From positions 1 to 33,318 of the forward strand of contig NZ_PXNP01000105.1 in NCBI RefSeq assembly GCF_003007675.1: a DNA stretch of 33,318 nucleotides, in the 5' to 3' direction. Under the pieces are notes generated by a model that saw nothing but the letters and a program-made list of their open reading frames with translations, was not told the DNA's origin and did no database searches. Below, piece after piece: positions 7,247-15,373 of the stretch; position 1 is the stretch's first letter; each line of letters begins with the position of its first letter. This DNA is from Marinobacter fuscus (lineage in GTDB: Bacteria; Pseudomonadota; Gammaproteobacteria; Pseudomonadales; Oleiphilaceae). The translations under genes and the position numbers were made by a program.

Positions 7247-9049
7247 GTGAATTTCACATTGGCTTGTTTGCTTGCAGGGGTTTTGATGGCTGGGCTTGTC
7301 ATGGCTCTCACCTTTGGCTTTCGTCGGGAGTGTCGGAAGAGCCGGCGGCAATTGAGGGCTCTGCAGCAGGAAAATCATGATCTGAAAAAGGCTCTGGATG
7401 CGCACGCGATTGTCGCCATGACGGACACCCGGGGTGTAATTACCGAGGTGAACGATAAGTTCTGCGAGATCTCCCAGTACAGCCGTGAGGAGTTGGTCGG
7501 GCAGACCCACCGGGTCATCAACTCCAGGCATCATCCCCGTTCATTTTTCCAGGATCTCTGGGCAACCATATCCCGGGGTGAGGTATGGGCCGGAGACGTT
7601 TGCAATCGCGCGAAGGATGGTTCTTTGTACTGGGTGCAATCAACCGTTGTGCCGTTGCTGGGCAAGGATAAAAGACCCGTGCAGTACATTGCGATTCGGG
7701 CGGATATCACGGCGAGAAAAGAGGCCGAAGCCAAAACACAGAAAATGGCATTGCACGACACCTTGACGGGATTACCCAATCGCCGGTTGATGAAGGATCG
7801 CCTGGCGATGGCGGTTTCCGGCAAGGCGCGCCAGCCAGGATTCGGTGCACTGATATTGATGGATCTTGATCAATTCAAGGAAGTGAACGATACCCTTGGT
7901 CATGCCGTTGGCGATGAGCTGCTTCAGCAGGTCAGTGAAAGGTTGACCAGAAGCGTCCGAAAAATGGATACCGTTGCGCGCTTCGGTGGCGATGAGTTTG
8001 TCATCATCCTGGATAACTTGGGTATTGACTGCGCCGGTGCTGTAGACAGCGTGCGCCGTGTTGCCGAAACACTCCGCATGGCCTTGGCGGAACCCTATCA
8101 ATTGGCAGGTCGCCAGATTGAGATCACCCCGAGCCAGGGAGCCGTGCTTTTCAATTCAGAAAATGACGAGCCGGGCGAGTTGATCAAACAGGCGGATATC
8201 GCCCTTTATGAAGCAAAAGGGGCGGGGCGCAACCAATTGTGTTTCTTCGATCCGGCGTTGCAGGCGGAGACAGTCGAGCGTGCCTTACTGGTGAGGGACT
8301 TGAGACAGGCAGTCGACAATGACGAGTTCAAGCTGTTCTATCAGCCGATTGTCGACACACATAGAGAGGTTAAAGGGGTTGAAGCCTTGCTTCGCTGGTT
8401 TCACCCGAAGCATGGCATGGTGCCGCCAGACCGTTTTATCCCGTTGGCAGAACAAACAGGGCTGATTCTGCCGATTGGGCAATGGGTTTTGGAAACGGCC
8501 TGTGCACAGTTGGCAGCTTGGCAGCAGGATATGCAGCGTAAAGAATGGACAATTGCTGTCAATGTCAGTGGTCGCCAACTGAATCAGACCTCATTTGTTG
8601 GCCTTCTTCGACGTGTGCTTCAGAAAACTGGAGCCCCGGCAAACCGACTGCGGCTGGAACTGACAGAGAGCGTTCTGCAGGACAACGTTGAAAGCACCAT
8701 TGCCAAAATGAACGAACTCTGTGAACTGGGGGTTCGGTTTTCTCTGGATGATTTTGGTACCGGGTATTCGTCGCTCAGCTATTTGAAGCGGCTACCGCTT
8801 GAGCAGTTAAAAGTCGACAAGTCGTTTATTGATGACATCTTCGAAGATTCCTGCGATGCGGCGATCGCCAGAACCATTGTTGCGCTTGCCCAGAGCCTTG
8901 AAATCGGTGTTGTGGCTGAAGGCGTTGAAACTCCAGAGCAGATGAAGTGGCTGGTTGAAAATGGGTGCCAACTGTTTCAGGGGTTTCTGTTCAGTCGACC
9001 GGTCGCGCCCGAAGAGCTTGCGGCTTCACCAATAAAACTCTCCTCTTAA
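7247..9049 (+). CDS. Membrane PAS-GGDEF-EAL protein (c-di-GMP turnover)
   Basis: A 600-residue protein from GTG 7247. A single N-terminal membrane segment (about residues 3-25) is followed by a basic stretch, a PAS domain (about 45-165, with the PAC-type YWVQSTVVPLLG segment), a GGDEF domain (about 170-335) and an EAL domain (about 350-595). The cyclase motif is intact (RFGGDEF) with an RKMD inhibitory site five residues before it. The phosphodiesterase motif is intact (EALLRW), as are DDFGTGYSS and VAEGVETPEQ. Both activities are therefore possible, and the PAS domain would bind the input ligand. Placed last in the roadblock/GTPase cluster, it is a plausible output that turns the switch state into c-di-GMP levels, though it has a 45-base gap and could have its own promoter. 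Confidence 0.93.
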   Translation: MNFTLACLLAGVLMAGLVMALTFGFRRECRKSRRQLRALQQENHDLKKALDAHAIVAMTDTRGVITEVNDKFCEISQYSREELVGQTHRVINSRHHPRSFFQDLWATISRGEVWAGDVCNRAKDGSLYWVQSTVVPLLGKDKRPVQYIAIRADITARKEAEAKTQKMALHDTLTGLPNRRLMKDRLAMAVSGKARQPGFGALILMDLDQFKEVNDTLGHAVGDELLQQVSERLTRSVRKMDTVARFGGDEFVIILDNLGIDCAGAVDSVRRVAETLRMALAEPYQLAGRQIEITPSQGAVLFNSENDEPGELIKQADIALYEAKGAGRNQLCFFDPALQAETVERALLVRDLRQAVDNDEFKLFYQPIVDTHREVKGVEALLRWFHPKHGMVPPDRFIPLAEQTGLILPIGQWVLETACAQLAAWQQDMQRKEWTIAVNVSGRQLNQTSFVGLLRRVLQKTGAPANRLRLELTESVLQDNVESTIAKMNELCELGVRFSLDDFGTGYSSLSYLKRLPLEQLKVDKSFIDDIFEDSCDAAIARTIVALAQSLEIGVVAEGVETPEQMKWLVENGCQLFQGFLFSRPVAPEELAASPIKLSS

Positions 9050-9167
9050 TCATTTCAAAGCGCGCGTTGCGTGCACCCGGTCTTCACGCCATAGAGCCGC
9101 TAAACGCAATTCTGTATGATTCAGCCCCCGTGACAACCAGAGCTTGCTATTTAACCCCGGGGGCCCA

Positions 9168-10448
9168 GTGACCAACCACGCAGAATCCAGACCCATGCCG
9201 TCCTTGATTGGTGGCGCAAGTATCATCGCCAGTGTGTGCGTGGGGGCCGGAATGCTGGGTTTGCCCAGCTCCGGTGCCGGTGCCTGGACGTTATGGTCCA
9301 GCCTGGCGCTGGTGCTCACCATGGTGGTGATGACGTTGTCTGGCTGGATGCTGCTGGAGGCCTTCAAGCACTTTGATTTGCGGGCGTCGTTTAATACCGT
9401 CACCAAATCCCTGCTGGGTTCCCGGGTGAACGCGTTCAGTAATCTGACCGTGTACTTTGTCGGTGGCATCCTGCTGTATGCCTATATCACGTCGTCCGGG
9501 TTGATCCTGCAGAGCATGACCGGCGTCGACAGCAAGCTGGCCTCGATTGTTTTTGTTTTGTTGTTTTCCCTGGTGGTCTGGCATTCCACCCGGGCGGTAG
9601 ACCGGCTGTCGGTGGTGCTGGTTACCTTCATGCTGGTGAGCTTTGTGCTCGGTGTTTCTGGCCTGGCGGTTCGCATCGATCTGGCGATCTTGTTTGATTC
9701 TGCAAATATTGGTGGCCAGTACGCGCCTTACGCCATGGCGATGTTACCGGTGGCGCTGACGTCTTTCGGTTATCACCATTCGGTGGCATCGATGCGCGCC
9801 TATTACGGCGAAGAACGAAAGGCACAGAAGGCCATTTTAGGGGGGACTCTGGTGGCTTTGAGCTTCTATCTGTTATGGCTGCTCAGTATCTTTGGCAATC
9901 TGCCGAGGGCGGATTTTGGCCCCGTGGTTGCCCAGGGTGGTGATGTGGACGTTCTGCTGGCGGCCCTGGGTTTTGCTATCGATTCGGAGCGGGTGGCCAC
10001 CACCATCAGTGCCTTCTCGACGGCGGCGATCTTGTCGTCGTTTGTCGGCGTTGGCCTGGGCACCTTTGATTACATGGCCGACTTGCTGGGGTTCAGCAAC
10101 GACCGCAAAGGTCGCACTAAAACCTGGGCGCTTACCTTTATTCCGCCGCTGCTGCTTTCACTGTTCTTCCCGTTCGGCTTCGTGCTGGCCATTGGCTATG
10201 CCGGTGCCGCTGCGGCGGTCTGGGCCTGCATCGTTCCGGCGCTGCTTGCCCGCAAGTCTCGCACCCTCAGCGGCGGGCGCCGTGGTTTTATGGCGCCGGG
10301 TGGCCAGCTGGCCATTGTGCTGGTGCTGGTGTTCGGTGTGCTGACCATTGTGTTCCACTTTATGGGGCTGGCGGGGTGGTTGCCGGAGCCTGACCTGTTG
10401 GCGGATCAGTCTGTGCTGCGGGCGGATGTTATCGAAAGAAATGCCTGA
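9168..10448 (+). CDS. Aromatic amino acid permease, HAAAP (Mtr/TyrP) family
   Basis: About 426 residues. GTG 9168 is preferred because a GGGGG run lies just upstream and few residues precede the first membrane helix; ATG 9195 and TTG 9144 are alternatives. About eleven hydrophobic helices are visible. The first contains the GGASIIASVCVGAGMLGLP motif typical of tryptophan/tyrosine proton symporters of the Mtr/TnaB/TyrP type. The role would be uptake of an aromatic amino acid across the inner membrane. Which one cannot be told from sequence. It converges on yebG, with three bases between the stop codons. Confidence 0.85.
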   Translation: MTNHAESRPMPSLIGGASIIASVCVGAGMLGLPSSGAGAWTLWSSLALVLTMVVMTLSGWMLLEAFKHFDLRASFNTVTKSLLGSRVNAFSNLTVYFVGGILLYAYITSSGLILQSMTGVDSKLASIVFVLLFSLVVWHSTRAVDRLSVVLVTFMLVSFVLGVSGLAVRIDLAILFDSANIGGQYAPYAMAMLPVALTSFGYHHSVASMRAYYGEERKAQKAILGGTLVALSFYLLWLLSIFGNLPRADFGPVVAQGGDVDVLLAALGFAIDSERVATTISAFSTAAILSSFVGVGLGTFDYMADLLGFSNDRKGRTKTWALTFIPPLLLSLFFPFGFVLAIGYAGAAAAVWACIVPALLARKSRTLSGGRRGFMAPGGQLAIVLVLVFGVLTIVFHFMGLAGWLPEPDLLADQSVLRADVIERNA

Positions 10449-10457
10449 TAATCAGGC
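10443..10457. terminator. Small palindrome at convergent gene ends
   Basis: GCCTGAT-A-ATCAGGC spans the two facing stop codons of the permease and yebG. It could act as a weak bidirectional terminator, but the usable stem is only about five base pairs and there is no clear U-tract. Confidence 0.25.
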
Positions 10458-10736
10458 TTGTTGGTCTGAATCTGCCTGCGCCAGCAGCTCGGGCTTTTTC
10501 AGGGCCTTCTGAAACAGGTCTTTCTCTTCAGCAATGGCCATAGCGCATTGCTCAGCCAGTGCTTCATCGATGCCCTCTACCCGGGCCTGTAGAAACAACT
10601 GGATGTTCTCGGCCAACTCGAGAACCTTGTCCCGGGCGTCGGCCTCGGCTTTGGATTGAAAGAGCAGCGTTCCGGGATTTTTCAGCGCCATTTCCAGGCC
10701 GTCCTTATCCGAGTAGTAGAGTGCTTGTACTGCCAT
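10452..10736 (-). CDS. yebG: YebG family DNA damage-inducible protein
   Basis: A 94-residue protein. ATG 10736 is chosen over a longer frame because GAGGAAG precedes it and the protein then begins MAVQALYYSDKDG, like the YebG family start (MAV...Y). Further family features are the SKKEADAYDK-like SKAEADARDK block and a helical, acidic C-terminal half. In E. coli yebG is an SOS gene under LexA control with no firm biochemical function. Here too a near-consensus LexA box lies 24 bases upstream of the start, which strongly supports the call. Confidence 0.9.
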   Translation of the reverse strand: MAVQALYYSDKDGLEMALKNPGTLLFQSKAEADARDKVLELAENIQLFLQARVEGIDEALAEQCAMAIAEEKDLFQKALKKPELLAQADSDQQA

Positions 10737-10759
10737 GGAGCTTCCTCGCAGTCGAGTAT

Positions 10760-10775
10760 CTGTATTTATATACAG
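10760..10775 (-). promoter_or_regulatory. LexA (SOS) box for yebG
   Basis: CTGTATTTATATACAG fits the LexA consensus CTGT-N8-ACAG, with an AT-rich core differing little from the ideal (TA)4. It sits 24 bases before the yebG ATG, where bound LexA would block transcription until DNA damage. The diguanylate cyclase gene starts about 200 bases on the other side, so joint control is possible but unlikely. Confidence 0.88.
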
Positions 10776-10840
10776 TGTTTGATGGTACGCGAGTTTAACG
10801 GAGTAGGGAAGAGCGGTGTGGCGAGGCGATTGCCGTAAGA

Positions 10841-10846
10841 TATAAT
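10841..10846 (+). promoter_or_regulatory. Possible -10 element for the GGDEF gene
   Basis: A perfect TATAAT occurs 133 bases before the chosen start of the 7TMR-DISM GGDEF gene. No good -35 hexamer is visible at the right distance, so this is only a candidate. Confidence 0.3.
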
Positions 10847-10978
10847 GAACGTTACTAACCAGTGAGCAGAGCAACGGGCCATTCTGCGGCAGGATTTGAG
10901 TTGCCGCGTGGCGTATTCCCTTCCACCGGATTCCGGAGCGGCTCCCATCAAGTGTTTGCAAACACAAGGACGTTTTTC

Positions 10979-12703
10979 ATGCCGTTGCCGGTAACTTCTT
11001 CCAGCGCACATTGCCGGGCGTCGTTAATGGCGGCTGTGTGCGTGCTTCTGCTGTGGGCTGTGAGCTTAACCGCGCAGGCAGCGCCAACCCTGGATGTGAC
11101 TGGTGACGAGGTTCAGTTAAGGGACTTTCCGGTCGGCGTCCTTATCGACAATGCCCAATCGCTGGATTACCCGGCGGCCAGAGAGCAAACCTACGCGCTC
11201 ACAGATAGCACTCCAAACCTTGGAACGGGTGCCTCGGTTACCTGGCACCGGATTGCGCTGAACAATCCCGGGGCCGAGACAAAGGCCCTGTTTCTGCACC
11301 TGCCTGCGGCGTTTCAGGTGCGTGCAATCGCTATCTACGAGGAGCAGTCCCGGCGCCTGGTCGGGCAGGCCAGGGTGGATCTGAATAACGCCAGCGACAA
11401 CCCCCTGATGCACCGGGGCACGATTGTGTACCCGTTCTCGGTTCCGGCAGGGAAAACCACGGTGCTGTATGTGCGCAGCCAGTTGTACTCGCACCAGTGG
11501 TTTGAAGCCGAAATATACGACGACAAACACTCCCGCCAGGCGCTGGCAACAGGGGCGCATCTGGACATCGCATTGCTGGTCGGGATGATGCTGGCGCTGG
11601 TGTTCTACAACGGTCTGCTGTATTTCGCCACCAGCAGGAAAGAGAACCTGCTCTACTCCCTCTACCTCATTTCCGGGGTTATCTGGATAGCGCTCTCTTA
11701 TGGACTGATTGCACAAGCGTTCAACGCCTACGGCGATGCCGTGTTCATGTTGAACCTGTCGGTCTTTACCATGCCGATCTTTCTTGTGTTGTTCATGATG
11801 GTGATTTTTGAAACCCGCGAGTTTTACGTTACCGAACACAGAATTCTTCAGGGTTTGCTGGCTCTTCTGGTTGCGGGCTTGTGCTACGGATTTTTTGATA
11901 TTGAGGGAGCACTCGTCCCCGCAAGCAGTCTTGCGGCATTGATGATGGTGGTTACCTCGTCGGTAAGCGTTTCGATATTGCGCAAGGGCCACCCGCTGGT
12001 GAAGTTCTTTCTGGTGGGGCACAGCTTTTTTATCGTGTTTAACGGCGTGGCCGTACTGTTTTACAAAGGCCTGATCGAGCCCAGCTACCTCAACAGCCAT
12101 GGGGTCGGCATTGGCATTGTGCTGGAAGCCATCACCCTGGCGTTCATCATTTCCTATCGGATCAAGGTGCTTGAAGACATTCGCACCCAGCAGGATGAGC
12201 TCAAACGGCAAGCCGCTACCGATCCACTCACCCAGCTCTACAATCGCCGGTATTTCATGGCACAAAGCGAAGCGCTGGCGGAGCAGGCGAAAACTCTGGG
12301 GGCGCCGCTGTCGGTGATGACTCTGGATATCGATCACTTCAAAGCGGTAAACGACACCTACGGGCACCATGCCGGTGACCTGGTGCTAAAGGCTGTAGCC
12401 CGCAATCTCCAGAAATTCAGCCGGGACCGGGACCTGGTTGCCCGCTTCGGCGGGGAAGAGTTTGTGATTCTGTTACCCGGTGCCGACCATACCGAAGCCG
12501 AGGGTTGTGCTGAACGTATTCGCCGGGGTGTTGAAAGCGATGCTGTACAAGCTGGAGATGAGGTGAGGGTCCGGGTGACGGTTAGCCTGGGGGTGGCGCA
12601 GGTGGATACGGCAAAGGAATCGATAGAGGCGGCCCTAAATCGGGCGGATAAGGCGCTGTATGCGGCGAAAACCGGGGGGCGGAACCGGGTTTGTGTTGCC
12701 TGA
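10979..12703 (+). CDS. 7TMR-DISM diguanylate cyclase
   Basis: About 574 residues from ATG 10979, preceded by AAGGA. A signal peptide (about residues 1-35, ending AQAAP) leads into a periplasmic 7TMR-DISM extracellular domain (roughly 40-165), then seven membrane helices (about 190-395), a short coiled linker and a GGDEF domain. The catalytic motif is RFGGEEF, and an RDRD inhibitory site lies five residues before it, so an active, product-inhibited cyclase is expected. The periplasmic domain of this family is thought to bind carbohydrate-like ligands. The start was set to give the signal peptide; the frame is open for 39 codons upstream. It is monocistronic. Confidence 0.92.
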   Translation: MPLPVTSSSAHCRASLMAAVCVLLLWAVSLTAQAAPTLDVTGDEVQLRDFPVGVLIDNAQSLDYPAAREQTYALTDSTPNLGTGASVTWHRIALNNPGAETKALFLHLPAAFQVRAIAIYEEQSRRLVGQARVDLNNASDNPLMHRGTIVYPFSVPAGKTTVLYVRSQLYSHQWFEAEIYDDKHSRQALATGAHLDIALLVGMMLALVFYNGLLYFATSRKENLLYSLYLISGVIWIALSYGLIAQAFNAYGDAVFMLNLSVFTMPIFLVLFMMVIFETREFYVTEHRILQGLLALLVAGLCYGFFDIEGALVPASSLAALMMVVTSSVSVSILRKGHPLVKFFLVGHSFFIVFNGVAVLFYKGLIEPSYLNSHGVGIGIVLEAITLAFIISYRIKVLEDIRTQQDELKRQAATDPLTQLYNRRYFMAQSEALAEQAKTLGAPLSVMTLDIDHFKAVNDTYGHHAGDLVLKAVARNLQKFSRDRDLVARFGGEEFVILLPGADHTEAEGCAERIRRGVESDAVQAGDEVRVRVTVSLGVAQVDTAKESIEAALNRADKALYAAKTGGRNRVCVA

Positions 12704-12721
12704 GTGTGGGGTGCTGGTTTG

Positions 12722-12801
12722 TGGGCTACGCAGTCGCTGTCTTTGAAGTCGTCAAAGTAGCGGCCGCCGTTTCCGGCGCGAATCATCCAGCCGTTTTTCA
12801 T
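12722..12801 (-). pseudogene. 5' remnant of a restriction-endonuclease-like gene
   Basis: Starting at a minus-strand ATG (12801) with GGAGAG four bases upstream, the first 25 or so codons read MKNGWMIRAGNGGRYFDDF and then KDSDCVA. This resembles the N-terminus of Mrr/MrcB-type restriction-system proteins (W-M-I/V-R-A-G...DDF...VAIGW). Similarity stops abruptly about 20 bases past the end of the GGDEF gene; beyond that the frame is just antisense to it. The rest of the gene has been deleted. The family match is from memory and short, so moderate confidence. Confidence 0.45.
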
Positions 12802-13511
12802 TAGCTCTCCAATTTTCCGGGATTACTGCTTGCTTGCTGTGCCTCTGTGCCATTAATCTTTCCGCTAACACGACCCCTGCCCCTTGGCACCGGAAGGAGC
12901 TTACGTGGGGGTTTTTTGTAATTAGTGGTAAGCCACACTTGAGTAATGCACCACTCGTGTCTATTATTTGTTGCAACACGGCCCCAATCGGTGGATCTGC
13001 TCTGCAGTGAAGCTGCTGCAGGGTTTTTTATTACCTGCTTTTCGGGAAACACTCCCAGCCTCTCCATTCATCTGACACGCCAAAGGCACCCCAGCCAATC
13101 CCAAGTGATTCGTTTTCGGGAAATTCTGCCAGTAATTCAGAGAGCCTTTGCCACCAACTGGACGTTGGATTGATAGAGCTCAATAGCTTCTGGCAAATAC
13201 ACAGCAACAGAAAAGGCCGGGCAAGGATATGTTCGTTACCGCGAGCCCAAGCGTTTTCGAAGTCCGGCACAACGTCCCTGGGTGGCGTGAAGAGTTTGTG
13301 TTTGTATTGTCGACCACAGAGGCTATTGGCGCGCTCCTGGATATTGAGGATAACGGTCGGCGACAAACGCACAGATTTGGGATTGGGGTCTTACCGAGGG
13401 CTCTGTCTCATGAATATGAGCATTCGAGACTTTTGAGCAGTCAAAAGGAGGTTGGGTTTTAAACAAAAGCGAACATTCGAGTCAGAGCTTTCCTCCAGAG
13501 CCTCCAGTCAT
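12802..13511. other. Gene-poor degraded stretch
   Basis: Apart from the Abi-like remnant no intact gene is visible. Two poly-T-ended stretches (GGGGGTTTTTT near 12907-12917 and a CTGCAG-pairing hairpin followed by TTTTTT near 13001-13028) could be old terminators reading rightward. Short frames on both strands lack start signals or motifs. Confidence 0.5.
13031..13390 (-). pseudogene. C-terminal remnant of an Abi-like protein
   Basis: A minus-strand frame of about 120 codons (stop at its upstream end, no proper start) contains a block like the C-terminal part of Abi family (Abi_2-type) proteins: RPFLLLCICQKLLSSINPTS, then SWWQRLSELLAEFPE and a final FGVSDEWRGWECF, matching the family pattern of a hydrophobic helix, W..RL..LL.E.P and a GFP..W ending. 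The N-terminal half is absent or frame-broken. Abi proteins block phage growth by abortive infection. With the neighbouring restriction-like stub, this suggests a decayed defence locus. Confidence 0.4.
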
Positions 13512-14138
13512 TCAGTAATCCTCTTCAAGCAGGCCAACAAGGTCCTGCCGAATGGATTGAGCGCTTAAATCTTCCGGCCGGATAAGCAGGCGAGGATTAC
13601 CATCACGATCAAACACATAGACTGCACCGCTGTGAGTAACGGCATAGTCACCTTCTGCGTCCGGTTCTTCATGCCCGAACGTCTACCGGTATCGCTGGGT
13701 AAGCGTGCGGAGGTCAGAGGCGTTGCCGGTCAGCCCGATGATTTTGTCACCAAAAAAATTGACGTACTCCGCCAGGCGTTCGGGTGTGTCGCGCTGAGGA
13801 TCGACACTGACGAACAACGTAAGTACTTCCTCCTGATTTTCCGTGCTCAGCCCGCTGACGGCCTGGCTGAGTTTTTGCAGAGCAGTGGGGCAAACATCAG
13901 GGCAAGAGGTAAATCCGAAAAACAGCATTCGTACCTGACCACTGTAATCATCGCCTGAAACCCGTGTTCCCTGACTGTCGATCAAATCGAATTCAAGCTT
14001 GGGCATCACGCCGCTGATTTCTGTCCCGTGCCAATCCGGCGGATCATCGCCCATGCAGCCAACAAGGAGGATTGCCAGCATCATCATTGCAATGGATGCA
14101 AAGCGCTTTGCGTGGTGTTGGAAGCAGGGTTTGATCAT
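13512..14138 (-). pseudogene. SCO1/SenC family copper chaperone with in-frame amber stop
   Basis: Start ATG 14138 with AAGGA upstream. A lipoprotein-type signal (LAILLVGC, lipid-anchored Cys near residue 28) leads to a thioredoxin-fold SCO domain with copper-binding CPDVC (FTSCPDVCPTALQKL). A TAG (CTA at 13683-13685) interrupts the frame after QRYR. Reading continues in the same frame for 56 more codons (TFGHEEPDAEGDYAVTHSGA and on) to TGA at 13512, closely matching the intact paralogue at 17743-18366. The conserved metal-ligand histidine (THSG) lies after the stop, so the truncated product should not bind copper normally. The role in intact relatives is copper delivery to cytochrome oxidase. 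It is the last gene of the left metal operon. It may be a fresh nonsense mutation or a base-call error. Confidence 0.85.
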
Positions 14139-14155
14139 CAAGTGGTGTCCTTCAA

Positions 14156-14512
14156 TTACGTGTTGGAAGGATTCTGGTGTCCCAGAACAATCGCCAAGTC
14201 TTCCGGCACCGCCATCGGTTCAAATGCGCTGACGTTGGCAAGTCCCGTATTGCCGACAGGAACCCGGATTCGTGAAACCAGCAACGCAGCGAAGGCCCGA
14301 GCCAGCTGACCGAGAACCTCGCGAGCATCGCGCGCGTGCCAGCCAAGCCGGAGCATGCGCAAATGTGTTGTCGTGTGCGCTAACGCGAACTTCTGGCTCA
14401 GAATATGAGCCCGTTCAAGATGTCTGAACGCTGTAGCGACATCGCCCTGATTGTCAGCATCAGCGGCTGCTGCCGGTTCTGTCAGATAGAACGTCTTGAG
14501 TTCACTGTTCAC
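14156..14512 (-). CDS. DUF3703 family protein
   Basis: A 118-residue soluble protein from GTG 14512 (GGAG nine bases upstream). The pattern is that of DUF3703: FRHLERAHILSQ in the first third, histidines in ALAHTTTHLRMLRLGW, REVLGQ, and a C-terminal VPVGNTGLANVSAFEPMAVP block. The family has no assigned biochemistry but is often found next to metal-resistance, SCO1 and CDF genes, as here. The histidine-rich middle could bind metal, which is a guess. It is in an operon with CcdA upstream and SCO1 downstream. Confidence 0.8.
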   Translation of the reverse strand: MNSELKTFYLTEPAAAADADNQGDVATAFRHLERAHILSQKFALAHTTTHLRMLRLGWHARDAREVLGQLARAFAALLVSRIRVPVGNTGLANVSAFEPMAVPEDLAIVLGHQNPSNT

Positions 14513-14569
14513 TGCTCAGTTCTCCTGCCTTATCGGCCAGCTAAGTTGTGGGCAAAGATTTGCCCGGGA

Positions 14570-15292
14570 TCAACCGAGTCTTCCGAGTACCGGAAATGCG
14601 GATAACATCCATGATGCAAACCGGGTCATCTGTCCCGTCAGCACCATTACCCCCATAACAACCAGAACCAGCCCTGCCAGGATTCTCAGTGACTGACTCC
14701 AGCGGCTCATCCAGCGCACTCGCGCCCGAAAGTGCTTAATAAATAAAGCCGTTGCCAAAAATGGAATTGCCAACCCCAGCGAATAAACGGCCAGGTACAG
14801 CATGCCGGTTTCAGCATTCGCATGGGTGGAACTGAGAGCCAGGATAGCGCCCAATATCGGGCCAATACACGGTGTCCACCCGACGGCAAAGGCCAAGCCG
14901 AGAAGGAACGCTGCCGTGGGCCGTCCACCCTCAAGGGTTTGCCCAAAGCGCCAGTCGCGCTGTAACGCGGGCATGCTCCACCAGCCCAGCATAAATAGCC
15001 CCATCAGCACAATCAGAATGCCCGCCACCAGATTGGCTTCCTGCCGGTAGGCCATCAGCCACTGACCGAGCAGACTAGCGCTGGCACCAAAAGCGATGAA
15101 CACTACACTGAACCCAAGGACAAAACAGATACTGAGCCACAGAGATTGCAGTCGACTCGAACGGTCTGTGACAGTGCCGCCCGTAACGACCGATAGATAC
15201 CCCGGAACCAGCGGCAGAGTGCAGGGTGAGAAAAATGACACCAGGCCGCCAAAAAAAGCAGCCAGCATTCCCCATGTCGCAAGATCTGGCAT
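14570..15292 (-). CDS. CcdA-type thiol-disulfide transporter
   Basis: A 240-residue membrane protein with six predicted helices. It has the CcdA/DsbD-beta hallmarks: the first helix with SFFSPCTLPLVPGYLS and the fourth with GWTPCIGPIL, whose cysteines form the redox pair that carries electrons from cytoplasmic thioredoxin to the periplasm. It would reduce the nearby periplasmic thiol proteins (DsbA-like, SCO1) or support cytochrome c maturation. It lies between the DsbA gene and DUF3703 on the same strand. CcdA and a short DsbD core cannot be told apart further. Confidence 0.9.
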   Translation of the reverse strand: MPDLATWGMLAAFFGGLVSFFSPCTLPLVPGYLSVVTGGTVTDRSSRLQSLWLSICFVLGFSVVFIAFGASASLLGQWLMAYRQEANLVAGILIVLMGLFMLGWWSMPALQRDWRFGQTLEGGRPTAAFLLGLAFAVGWTPCIGPILGAILALSSTHANAETGMLYLAVYSLGLAIPFLATALFIKHFRARVRWMSRWSQSLRILAGLVLVVMGVMVLTGQMTRFASWMLSAFPVLGRLG

Positions 15293-15373
15293 TTCCGTGA
15301 GTCCTCAATTTTCTGAGTTCAGTTGACGGTGGAGGGCATCAAGCCCATCCGTGTTTTGTTCGACACCGGTCGA

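Noticed and set aside
11117..12370. Long open frame (about 417 codons) antisense to the 7TMR-DISM cyclase
   Set aside because: It is a compositional shadow: rich in His, Gln and Arg with no domain pattern and no ribosome site, while the opposite strand has full motifs.
12880..12960. Integron-type recombination site in the gene-poor stretch
   Set aside because: Some short inverted segments are present, but no core site pair or integrase is visible.
13512..13690. A frameshift as the cause of the broken SCO1 gene
   Set aside because: Homology continues in the same frame on both sides of the TAG, so it is a nonsense codon and not a slip.
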